64,000 nucleotides of DNA from Anaerolineae bacterium. Lineage in GTDB: Bacteria > Chloroflexota > Anaerolineae > Aggregatilineales > Phototrophicaceae. The notes below the pieces were generated by a model. That model was not told the origin of the DNA and searched no databases. It saw only the letters and a list, made by a program, of their open reading frames with translations. This document shows, in pieces, positions 24,705 through 32,748 of the stretch. The translations under genes and the position numbers were made by a program. The first letter of the stretch is position 1. Each line of letters begins with the position of its first letter. The stretch is taken from positions 186,001 to 250,000 of the forward strand of contig JAFLCG010000001.1 in assembly GCA_017303635.1 (NCBI GenBank), read 5' to 3'.

Positions 24705-25970
24705 TTAATCGTCGTCTTCATCCTCGTCGTCCTCGCAGCAGCGATAGTCCTTGTACTTCTCCATCAACTCAATTTCCTTGCGGAGCTTCAGGTTTTCCAG
24801 CTTCATCCGCTCCAGTTCGAGTTCATGGCGGGTGACCAGCAGCGGCTCGCAGATCATGCAGCTACCGAGTTCACTTTCGACATACAACGCCTCGGTTGGA
24901 ATGATGTGGACGACTGAGAACTCAAAGTCTTTCGCCTGTTTGTCGAGAATAGCTTCGGCTTCAGCCACAGCTTTGGCGCGGGCTTTTTCTTCGGCGGTGA
25001 AGCGGTCGAACGGCAGTTGACCGACGGCGCTCAGGCGGTCCTGATCCAGGGAGATGGCCTGCCGCACGCCTGCGAAATTCCCCGCTGCACGGATGTCGCG
25101 TAGGTCGCCCGGCTGATTGGGATTGGCTTTGGCGTCGAAATCTGGTTTCAGATTGGTCGCCATGCTGATGGCATGGTCTTTCATGAAGACCGCCGTCCGC
25201 GCATTCGGGTTGAGCGCCCGGCAGGTGCGGCTGATGAGCTTGATGGTCACACGCTGCCGTTTGGCAACCTGGTAGAAGTAATGGGTGACGGTGTGGCACA
25301 GGTTGTCATTGCGGAAGCGCCGGGTACTGACCTGAAGCTCATCATGCGTTTCACTGGTGATCTGCCGATGGCTGTTCACCTGGCTGATGCTGACGGCGGT
25401 CGCATCCCGCGTGACCTGGCTGGAGGCATGGGCGCTTGATTCCAGGTGCTGCTCCAGGTTGCGCCGGAATTCTGCGCTGGAGCTGGCGTCGTGGCTGCCT
25501 TCCGAATGAGCGTGACCACTTACACTCAGGCTGAATAGGTTAAACCCACCACCTGCTCCGGATTTGTTCTGAAATTCAGAATGCGAGGAAGAGGAGCTGC
25601 TGCCGCCTTCCCCCTGGTGGAAATCGGTCGCCATGCTTTTGAACGATTCCATCCAGATCCGGTCACTGGAGCGTGAGACCTGTGACGCGGATACCGAGGC
25701 ATCATCCGTAAACTTGCTTACACTGTGACGGCTCCGGGTGGAGAGGAAGACTTCTTCACCGGGAAACAAGGTCATTGAGTGAGCCAGATCCCCCAGGACG
25801 TAGTCTTCAGTGCAGCGTTCCACCTGGTAGCGTAATGCACACTCCACCAGAAAGTTGCCGACACGCAGATTGTAGGTGTAGGTCAGGATTTGCGTATCGC
25901 AGATATTTTCCCGCGGCCACAGGCGCGGCGGGCACACCGTAACGGCTTCAACCACATGCTGCTCGGCCAT
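24705..25970 (-). CDS. Unrecognised Ser/His-rich protein with coiled-coil and acidic tail
   Basis: A 421-residue soluble protein I cannot assign. It has no signal peptide. Residues 1-90 look globular and contain five Cys (VTVCPP, ENICDTQ, VECALR, ERCTEDY). About 95-215 is strongly Ser/His-rich and low in complexity (GEGGSSSSSSHSEF, SVSGHAHSEGSHDASSS). A third part (HTVTHYFYQVAKRQRV, LISRTCRALNPNARTAVF) again looks structured. The C-terminus has a charged coiled coil (ELELERMKLENLKLRKEIELMEKYKDY, part), a Cys pair and a DDEDEDDD tail. The start at 25970 follows GGAGGAGAGA. It lies alone between a convergent single gene and the GT2/GT-C operon, 93 bases downstream of the latter. Confidence 0.8.
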   Translation of the reverse strand: MAEQHVVEAVTVCPPRLWPRENICDTQILTYTYNLRVGNFLVECALRYQVERCTEDYVLGDLAHSMTLFPGEEVFLSTRSRHSVSKFTDDASVSASQVSRSSDRIWMESFKSMATDFHQGEGGSSSSSSHSEFQNKSGAGGGFNLFSLSVSGHAHSEGSHDASSSAEFRRNLEQHLESSAHASSQVTRDATAVSISQVNSHRQITSETHDELQVSTRRFRNDNLCHTVTHYFYQVAKRQRVTIKLISRTCRALNPNARTAVFMKDHAISMATNLKPDFDAKANPNQPGDLRDIRAAGNFAGVRQAISLDQDRLSAVGQLPFDRFTAEEKARAKAVAEAEAILDKQAKDFEFSVVHIIPTEALYVESELGSCMICEPLLVTRHELELERMKLENLKLRKEIELMEKYKDYRCCEDDEDEDDD

Positions 25971-26063
25971 CGCTCTCTCCTCCTGTTGAGCACTAACCTT
26001 ACAAATCACCTTAATGCTCAAGCAGGAGGGTTGTCTACAGGACGTTAGCTTAGGCTGGAGCGG

Positions 26064-27587
26064 TTATTGGGCAACCGGTTCGGCTACGGATTGCTTGTCT
26101 ACCCGCACATCGCTGGTATCCAGACCTCGCCAACCGCCAGAAGCGGCGAAGGCCAGCGCAGGTGCGCTGGTCGCTGCCGGGACCACTTCTGGTTCATGCC
26201 CATGCTGGGTCTTTTCCCAGTGGTGCGGGTTGAAGATCAACTGGCGGAAGGCCCGCCAGGCCGCCACGCTCATCATGCTCCAGTACACCGGCGAGAGCAG
26301 CATGTGTTTGATGTTCCCGTATTCGCCCTGCACCATCGCGCCGGTCAAGCTCATGTAGATGGCGATCAGATTACCAAGTGAGGCTGCGATGACGGCCATA
26401 TACAGCACTGGCCCGGGGTAAAGGGCTTCGATGAACCCCGATCGGGTGATGAAGTAGACCACGGTGAGCAACCAGAAGAGCGGGTTCACCATGTTGATAT
26501 AAGGGCCGAGGCCGACCATCACCTGGAAGGCGAGAAAGCGTGCCAGGCCCAGTTCGCGCAGCAGACGCAGCGGGTTCCGCATATGGGCCAGATAAGTCTG
26601 CATGTAGCCTTTGATCCAGCGAGAGCGCTGTTTTACCCAGCTCCAGGGTCGAGCGTTCGCTTCTTCCCAGGTGACCGAGTCCAGGGCTTTGACTTTTAGA
26701 CCGGCGCGGGCGATACGCACACCCAGGTCGGCATCCTCAGTGACGTTATATGGATCCCAGGCACCGATATCCCGCAGGGCCTGCATGCGGAAGTGGTTGG
26801 AGGTCCCGCCGAGCAGCAACAACAGACCATTGCGCGCCAGTCCCGGCACGACCAGCGTGAACCACCCGGCATATTCGGCTGCGAAGAAGCGCGTCAGCCA
26901 GTTGAAGTTCGGGTTATGGAAGTGCAGCTTTCCCTGCAGGCAAATCATCTCCGGCGGGCTATTGAGGAATCCCGCCGCTGCTTTGAGCAATTGATCCGGC
27001 TCCGGGCGGTCTTCCGCATCATAGACCACGCATAGATCAGCCTCGACGAATTGCAGACTGTGGTTGAGCGCCTTGGGTTTGGTGCGGGGGTGCGAAACGG
27101 GTACCACGATCTTGCGGAAGTTGGATGGCAGCGTCATGGCTTCCACGGCCTCCAGCATAGGCGTATCATCGCCCTCCAGCAGCAGATAAACCGTCAATCG
27201 AGCCTTGGGATAATTCAGGTTACTCAGATTAATGACAAGCTGTTTGAGGACAGCCGTTTCTTTGTACAGCGGGACCAGCACAGCGTAGCTGGGCAGCGTC
27301 CCCCAATCGAGCGCAGCAACTTCCTCAGCATAGTCGGAGATGGCACCTTTGAGAGATGCACTGTACAGCAGGAATATGTTGAAGCCCATCTGCACGAGGT
27401 AGAGCACGCTCAGGAGCAGGACGCCCACCATCAGGTAGGTGAGGGGCGAAATGCCCATGATGAGTCCCACCAAGAGCAGGCTGGCAGCGATGACTAGAAA
27501 GCTGATTTGCCCGCTGCTCAACTGCTGTTGAGCACTGGTGTTGGCTGGTCGTGATACCCGTTGGGAAAACGTAGATGTGAAGTTCAT
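26064..27587 (-). CDS. Processive-type family 2 membrane glycosyltransferase
   Basis: A 507-residue GT2 enzyme. Two membrane segments precede the catalytic domain (about 100-330), which has VLVPLYKE, D/E-rich YDAEDRPEP (190-193), the catalytic TEDADLG (283-289) and QRSRW (320-324), the D,D,D,QxxRW set of cellulose-, chitin- and PNAG-type synthases. Several membrane helices follow. It thus links nucleotide-sugar units while exporting the chain. A start at 27587 is preferred because GCGAGGAAT lies before it and the longer frame overlaps the upstream gene. It follows the GT-C gene by 19 bases. The polymer made is unknown. Confidence 0.92.
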   Translation of the reverse strand: MNFTSTFSQRVSRPANTSAQQQLSSGQISFLVIAASLLLVGLIMGISPLTYLMVGVLLLSVLYLVQMGFNIFLLYSASLKGAISDYAEEVAALDWGTLPSYAVLVPLYKETAVLKQLVINLSNLNYPKARLTVYLLLEGDDTPMLEAVEAMTLPSNFRKIVVPVSHPRTKPKALNHSLQFVEADLCVVYDAEDRPEPDQLLKAAAGFLNSPPEMICLQGKLHFHNPNFNWLTRFFAAEYAGWFTLVVPGLARNGLLLLLGGTSNHFRMQALRDIGAWDPYNVTEDADLGVRIARAGLKVKALDSVTWEEANARPWSWVKQRSRWIKGYMQTYLAHMRNPLRLLRELGLARFLAFQVMVGLGPYINMVNPLFWLLTVVYFITRSGFIEALYPGPVLYMAVIAASLGNLIAIYMSLTGAMVQGEYGNIKHMLLSPVYWSMMSVAAWRAFRQLIFNPHHWEKTQHGHEPEVVPAATSAPALAFAASGGWRGLDTSDVRVDKQSVAEPVAQ

Positions 27588-27606
27588 GATATTCCTCGCT
27601 GTGAAT

Positions 27607-29184
27607 TCACTGGCTGGCAGGTCGGCGGCGATAGATTTCGAGGCCGGGGTTGTTATAGGTGAGTTCATAGTCCTGGTGAAAACCGGGATCATCATGATAG
27701 GTGCGCCAAAGCTTGTCCGCCGGTTGCCCTTGGCCGACTGCCGGTCGCATGACCACCCATTCGGCCCATTGCGCGGGTTCGGCCAGGGCGAGTTCCCAGG
27801 TCTGGTAGGTGCCTTCATAAATGACATGGCTCAGGCGAATACCTGCAGTGTGCTGGAAGATGTCGTTGCCAAAGGATTCCAGCAGCATCCATTCGCCGTG
27901 GTAGTGATCGGCAAACCATTCTCCTGCGGCTACTTGGTCGGGATTGACCTGGATGCGGGCCTCTTCGGTTGTGATGATGCCCAGTGTGCCGACCAAAACG
28001 CCTGCGCTGATGACAGCAGCGGCGCCGACTGTCCCGATCAGGAACCGATGTTGGCTGGCGAGATAGGCCGCGAAGACTGCTACCGGCAGACTCATGATGA
28101 GGCCAAACCGGATGTTATAAACGCCCCCGGTGATCTGCGGGACATCCAGTGGACGCTGACCGACAAAGACAACCAGTACGAAGAATGGGAACAAGGCCAG
28201 TGGCAGGAAAGGCATGACGCTGTCCGCACGCAGTCGTGTGCGTGCCAGGTAGATGACGATACCGGCGATAGCAGCAATCAACATGGGGCCGACGGTCGAC
28301 AGGATTGCGAAGATATACGTCATCAGCGCCATGGGGAAATTCCCGACCACCTGACTGCCTTCAAAGACCCAGTTGGAAGGATCGGCATACTCGCCGCGCT
28401 GGAAATACAGCGGATCACCAAAGATCAACAGGTTCCATGCGAGCCAGGCCGCGATTCCAAAGAATGCCCAATAACCCCAGTAGATGAGGGTGCCTTCCAG
28501 CCGCGCCCAAGCAAACCGTCGCCGTGCAAAGCTGTAGATCAGCAGGGGCACCGCCGCAAACAGGATGATCCAGTTCTCGTAACGAATTAATGAGCCCAGC
28601 GCGAGATAGACTCCACTCCACAGATACCAGCGGCGCTTATCCGGGTTACGAGTTGCCAGGGTCAGGTAGTAACAGCCCCCGGCGGCCATCGCAATCATGG
28701 GCAGCTCGGTCATGGGGGTGGACTGCATATAGAGGATGTTCGGATTGAGGACGAAGACCAGTACGCCTACTAGCCCGGCAGCCCGCTTCTCGGTGAGCAG
28801 CGTGGACAGGCGATACACAAAGTACAGCGACAGCACAAAGCTCGCCATCGACACCAGACTGCCCGCGATGCCGGTCTGATACATCCAGTCAATGCCAATG
28901 AAGGGCAGCGCAGCGATATGCGTCAGCGGCAACCAGACGGCTCCCAACTGAGCCAGGCCCGGTGTAGGGCTATCCACGACGCGGCGGGTGATGAGCATTC
29001 GCGCCCCCGCGTCATAAAAATCAGTTGTAATTCCCTGTTGGAAAAAATAGATAAAGCTGAGAATCGAGACAACAATGCCTGCTCCCAGAATCCATCTGAG
29101 CCATTGATCTGGCGTTTTGTCCAACGACCTGGGGCGCTGCCTGGCTGACAGCGTCGATGGCATTATATCGAGTTGTTGTAACAT
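27607..29184 (-). CDS. GT-C fold membrane glycosyltransferase (GT39/PMT-like)
   Basis: A 525-residue polytopic protein with about eleven hydrophobic segments. The first external loop carries TDFYDAGARMLITRRVV, an acidic stretch at the catalytic position of GT-C enzymes, and a second region LPMIAMAAGGCYYL follows in order. The C-terminal 90 residues are soluble and extracytoplasmic (DHYHGEWMLLESFGND). It is the first gene of an operon with the GT2 gene, so both probably act on one polymer or glycoprotein. GGGAG lies before the ATG at 29184; an in-frame ATG 7 codons later is possible. Sugar and acceptor are unknown. Confidence 0.85.
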   Translation of the reverse strand: MLQQLDIMPSTLSARQRPRSLDKTPDQWLRWILGAGIVVSILSFIYFFQQGITTDFYDAGARMLITRRVVDSPTPGLAQLGAVWLPLTHIAALPFIGIDWMYQTGIAGSLVSMASFVLSLYFVYRLSTLLTEKRAAGLVGVLVFVLNPNILYMQSTPMTELPMIAMAAGGCYYLTLATRNPDKRRWYLWSGVYLALGSLIRYENWIILFAAVPLLIYSFARRRFAWARLEGTLIYWGYWAFFGIAAWLAWNLLIFGDPLYFQRGEYADPSNWVFEGSQVVGNFPMALMTYIFAILSTVGPMLIAAIAGIVIYLARTRLRADSVMPFLPLALFPFFVLVVFVGQRPLDVPQITGGVYNIRFGLIMSLPVAVFAAYLASQHRFLIGTVGAAAVISAGVLVGTLGIITTEEARIQVNPDQVAAGEWFADHYHGEWMLLESFGNDIFQHTAGIRLSHVIYEGTYQTWELALAEPAQWAEWVVMRPAVGQGQPADKLWRTYHDDPGFHQDYELTYNNPGLEIYRRRPASQ

Positions 29185-29372
29185 TCCCGGACTCCCATGC
29201 AATTCAATTTCGCCTCTGCAAGCAACCTGACTGTGTTGCTGCTAAAGCGACTGGGAATCTGGTACTAGGTTGCGGTCAACTCATAAAATTCTAATCTTTA
29301 TAGGAATTAGGAAATTATCAGCATCAGGAACCACCGACCTGGCTCATTTTCAAATAGGATGATGGACTGGGT

Positions 29373-30068
29373 TCAGGCCAGGGGATGACGTACCGGCATC
29401 GTATTGGTGGCGGCCAGGTATTCGAGCCCGCCCCGATCCACTACATAGACGGCCCGACCACGTTTTTCCAGCAGTCCGGCATTGAGCAGTTCACGCAGCG
29501 CCCGTCCGACGACTTCGCGGGTTGTGCCCAGGATGGAGGCGATTTCTTCCTGGGTCAATTGGGTCGGTGTTTCCGCGATCTGATCGTGGTAGGTGGTTTC
29601 GTGGAGAAAGAGCTTGGCTAATCGCGACGGAATCGAACGAAAGGTCATGTCTTCCAGTCGCTCGATATATTCGCGGTTGAGATGCGCCAATGCCTGCATG
29701 GCATTTTGGAGCAGCACCGGCGAGATGGAGAGCAGCTTGAGCAAACGCTCGTGTGGAATGACCAGTACTTCGGCATAAGTGACCGCCACGGCATTAAAGG
29801 GATTCGAACGTCCGTCAACCGCGGCGACTTCGTTGAAAGTGGCTGGGGGGCGCAGCAAACTCAGGGTATGGAGCCGACCTTCAGCATTGACCCGGAAAAT
29901 CCGTACCAGCCCATCCACCACCACATGAAACCCGGCGCAGCTATCCCCTTCACTGAAGATAGTTGCACCAGGTTGGTAGGTGTGGAAGCGGGCGGCATGA
30001 TCAATCTTACCGGTATCGCAGGCATCGATTCCTTGAAAGTAGGTAACCTGGCTCCAATCGAAACGCAT
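29373..30068 (-). CDS. Crp/Fnr family transcriptional regulator
   Basis: A 231-residue regulator: cNMP-like sensor barrel (PGATIFSEGDSCAGFHVVVD, about residues 32-120), a dimerisation helix, and a C-terminal winged helix (LTQEEIASILGTTREVVGRA, about 170-190). No Cys cluster of the Fnr iron-sulfur type is seen at the N-terminus, so a cyclic-nucleotide or other small ligand is more likely. It is 25 bases downstream of the small TM protein gene at 30093. Possible target genes include the glycosyltransferase operon that follows on the same strand, by position only. Confidence 0.92.
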   Translation of the reverse strand: MRFDWSQVTYFQGIDACDTGKIDHAARFHTYQPGATIFSEGDSCAGFHVVVDGLVRIFRVNAEGRLHTLSLLRPPATFNEVAAVDGRSNPFNAVAVTYAEVLVIPHERLLKLLSISPVLLQNAMQALAHLNREYIERLEDMTFRSIPSRLAKLFLHETTYHDQIAETPTQLTQEEIASILGTTREVVGRALRELLNAGLLEKRGRAVYVVDRGGLEYLAATNTMPVRHPLA

Positions 30069-30092
30069 AGCGCTTATAGCACTCCGGATCGA

Positions 30093-30590
30093 TTAACCCA
30101 GGGTCGAAGGTAGAACAGTGGCTAGTACAACCAGTAGCAGGATCAATCCACCAGCTAGCAGCCCGATGCTCCGCAAATCCCGAATGACGAAGCCATATTC
30201 TTTTGCCAGTTCTTCGGTAGTGACCACACGGGTTGGATTAGCCAGCCGCTGCCGGATGACATCCAGTTCGAGGTGCCCCTTCTTTTCTTTCTCACGTTTG
30301 ATGCGGGCAATTTCGCGCTCGCGTCTTTCGACCGGATCGTACCCATAGGCGCTATAGTCCCCACGCGCTGCTGCCTGTGCCGCTTGCTGTGCTCGCCGGG
30401 CAGAGGCCGTGGCCTTGACACGCACCGGGCGAGGGTTCAGGGGCGTGGCAGCCAGACGCGGGGTAGGCTGTTTCGCAACTTCAGAAGCCGAGCCTTCGTC
30501 GTCTTCAGCTTCATCCAGTTCATGTTCAGCGTCGTTGGATACCTCTGATGGCAGTGCCGTGTTGGCGGGACGTTTTTTCTTCTTTGCCAT
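30093..30590 (-). CDS. Tail-anchored hypothetical protein
   Basis: A 165-residue protein: Lys-rich start (MAKKKKRPANTA), an acidic and Pro/Ala-rich low-complexity first half, a charged helix (ERREREIARIKREKEKK), then one C-terminal membrane segment (LLAGGLILLLVVLATVLPS). No family recognised. The layout is that of a tail-anchored membrane protein facing the cytoplasm. It lies just upstream of the Crp/Fnr regulator on the same strand and may be co-transcribed with it. Confidence 0.8.
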   Translation of the reverse strand: MAKKKKRPANTALPSEVSNDAEHELDEAEDDEGSASEVAKQPTPRLAATPLNPRPVRVKATASARRAQQAAQAAARGDYSAYGYDPVERREREIARIKREKEKKGHLELDVIRQRLANPTRVVTTEELAKEYGFVIRDLRSIGLLAGGLILLLVVLATVLPSTLG

Positions 30591-30723
30591 GTTGCCTCAC
30601 GCTGCAGAAAGATTATTACGATACTAGCGAGTCACCATCGGCTTCGCCAGCTTGGTACGGATCAATAAGATCGTCAGTGGTTGATCCGGATTGGGCCAAC
30701 CACTGATTGGCGACACAGTTGAT

Positions 30724-32043
30724 TTACAGCAACACCACGGTCGCTTTGCCGCTGCGAGGTGGCACCGCATGGCGGGTATCCACGATCAGACGGCTGTGAT
30801 CGACGATGTGCTGATAATCAAAGGTCGTGTGATCGGTGACGACCACCACACAATCGGCAGACTCCAGCAGTTCCGCGTTGTAGTGCACACTGGACATGCG
30901 CTGTTCGCCTTCCAGGCGGACGCTTTCTACAAACGGGTCGTGGTAGACCACTTCCGCGCCTTTTTCATGCAGCAAGCCCAGGATGTCCAGCGCGGGGCTT
31001 TCCCGAACATCATCCACATCGCGCTTGTAAGCCACGCCCAGCACCACGACTTTTGAGCCACGCACGGCTTTGCCCGCGTCATTGAGCGCGTCGGTAATTT
31101 TGCTCATGACATACAACGGCATTGAGGTATTGATCTCGCTGGCGAGTTCAATGAATCGGGCGTTGTAGTTGAGTGTCTTGAGCTTCCAACTCAGGTAGTG
31201 CGGGTCCACCGGGATGCAGTGACCACCCAGGCCAGGGCCGGGATAGAAAGGCATAAAGCCAAAGGGCTTGGTCGCTGCTGCCTGAATGACTTCCCACACA
31301 TCCACGCCCAGCTTATCGCACATCAGGGCCATTTCGTTGACCAGACCGATGTTGACGGCGCGGAAAGTATTTTCCAGTAGTTTGACCATTTCAGCGGCGG
31401 TCGGGGAAGAGACACCCACAACCTTATCGACGGCGGAACCGTATAGCGCCTGGGTCACTTCCACGCAAGCGGGAGTCACACCACCGACGACTTTAGGCGT
31501 ATTCCGCACGCCATATTTTGGATTACCGGGGTCGATCCGCTCGGGCGAGAAAGCGATGAAGACATCGACGCCGGGTGTGAACCCTTTGCTCTTGAGTTGT
31601 GGGATCACAATTTCATCGGTGGTGCCGGGGTAGGTGGTGCTTTCCAGTACCACAAGCATCCCTGCATGGCAGATTTCGGCCACACTATTGACCGAGGAAA
31701 TGACATAGGACATATCCGGGTCTTTGGTTTTGCGGAGTGGAGTCGGCACGCAAATGGAGACCGTATCGGCCGTGGCCAGGTCCGCATATTGGGTGGTTGC
31801 TTGGAGCTTGCCGGCCTTCACCAGTGGAGCCATCCGCTCGGTTGGAATGTCGATGATGTAGCTTTCGCCACGGTTGAGTTGGTTGACTTTGTTGTTATCC
31901 AGATCAAGGCCAATGACGTTGAATCCGGCCTCGGCAAATTCGACCGCGAGAGGCAGGCCGACATAGCCCAGTCCAACAATGCCGACGGTAGCGGTGCGCC
32001 CGTTCAGGCGCTGGAGTAACTGCTGATGGTAGTTTGGAGTCAT
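30724..32043 (-). CDS. UDP-sugar (UDP-GlcNAc/ManNAc) 6-dehydrogenase
   Basis: A 439-residue enzyme that oxidises a UDP-hexosamine to the uronic acid, using two NAD+, to feed polysaccharide synthesis. The Rossmann start is VGIVGLGYVGLPLAVEFA; the central catalytic Cys is in GPGLGGHCIPVDPHYLSWK; the C-terminal UDP-binding domain includes GVAYKRDVDDVRESPALDI. The GGHCIPVDPHYLSWK form and the LESTTYPGTT segment are typical of the WbpA/WecC/TviB group rather than UDP-glucose dehydrogenase. It is a single gene; the surface-glycan glycosyltransferases in the window are natural users of its product. Confidence 0.93.
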   Translation of the reverse strand: MTPNYHQQLLQRLNGRTATVGIVGLGYVGLPLAVEFAEAGFNVIGLDLDNNKVNQLNRGESYIIDIPTERMAPLVKAGKLQATTQYADLATADTVSICVPTPLRKTKDPDMSYVISSVNSVAEICHAGMLVVLESTTYPGTTDEIVIPQLKSKGFTPGVDVFIAFSPERIDPGNPKYGVRNTPKVVGGVTPACVEVTQALYGSAVDKVVGVSSPTAAEMVKLLENTFRAVNIGLVNEMALMCDKLGVDVWEVIQAAATKPFGFMPFYPGPGLGGHCIPVDPHYLSWKLKTLNYNARFIELASEINTSMPLYVMSKITDALNDAGKAVRGSKVVVLGVAYKRDVDDVRESPALDILGLLHEKGAEVVYHDPFVESVRLEGEQRMSSVHYNAELLESADCVVVVTDHTTFDYQHIVDHSRLIVDTRHAVPPRSGKATVVLL

Positions 32044-32134
32044 AAGGGGAACTGTCTCTAGTAGATTGGATTACAGCCCGGCATTATAGGCTTGTCCCGC
32101 AAGCCTGTCCAGCGAATCCCCCGGAAGGTGATGA

Positions 32135-32680
32135 ATGATCCGGCTCGAAACAGAGCGGCTGCTGCTGCGCCCGATGGTCTATACCGATGCCCCAAAGATC
32201 TATGAATATATGCAGGATCGGGACATTGCCTATAACACCAGCCTAATCCCCTATCCCTATCCGGTGGGTGCTGCAGAAGCCTGGATGGAGCAGACTTGGG
32301 AACAGGCCGCCAGCCGGGAGAGTTACACCTTTGCGGTGGTTCTGAAAGCCGAAGACCGGATGATCGGCAGCATGGGCATTGGTCAGAACGCGGCTCATAA
32401 CCGCGCGGAGATCGGTTACTGGATGGGCAAACGCTATTGGGGGCAAGGCTACGCCAGTGAAGCCTGCCGCCGCGTGATTCAATTCGGTTTTGAGGATCTG
32501 GGCCTGAACCGTATCCAGGCGAGTTATTTTACCCGTAATCCGGCCTCTCGCCGGGTGATGGAGAAAGCCGGAATGCGCTATGAGGGAGTCCTCCGGCAGT
32601 ATGTTTTCAAGTGGGGCGAGTATATCGACCTCGGCTTCTGTTCCATTTTGCGGTCAGAGTGGAGCGGTCCCACGGCATGA
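32135..32680 (+). CDS. GNAT acetyltransferase, RimJ/RimL type
   Basis: A 181-residue N-acetyltransferase. It starts IRLETERLLLRPMVYTDAPK, has the acetyl-CoA pyrophosphate loop YWGQGYASEACRRVI (GxGYA form) and the closing pattern NLIRIQAS-like NRIQASYFTRNPASRRVMEK typical of RimJ/RimL. Known members acetylate ribosomal protein N-termini or small amines; here the substrate is open. The 91-bp spacer to the UDP-sugar dehydrogenase start carries divergent promoters. Confidence 0.93.
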   Translation: MIRLETERLLLRPMVYTDAPKIYEYMQDRDIAYNTSLIPYPYPVGAAEAWMEQTWEQAASRESYTFAVVLKAEDRMIGSMGIGQNAAHNRAEIGYWMGKRYWGQGYASEACRRVIQFGFEDLGLNRIQASYFTRNPASRRVMEKAGMRYEGVLRQYVFKWGEYIDLGFCSILRSEWSGPTA

Positions 32681-32700
32681 CCGATCTCGAAGCTTGAAAT

Positions 32701-32732
32701 AAAAACGGGATGCCAGATGGCATCCCGTTTTT
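32701..32732. terminator. Strong bidirectional rho-independent terminator
   Basis: A 14-bp perfect stem (AAAAACGGGATGCC and complement) with a 4-base loop, A5 on one side and T5 on the other, between the convergent GNAT and VWA genes. Confidence 0.92.
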
Positions 32733-32748
32733 ATTTATTGGGTTATGA

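Noticed and set aside
27538..28590. 350-residue plus-strand ORF
   Set aside because: Antisense to the GT-C gene, with no recognisable motif.
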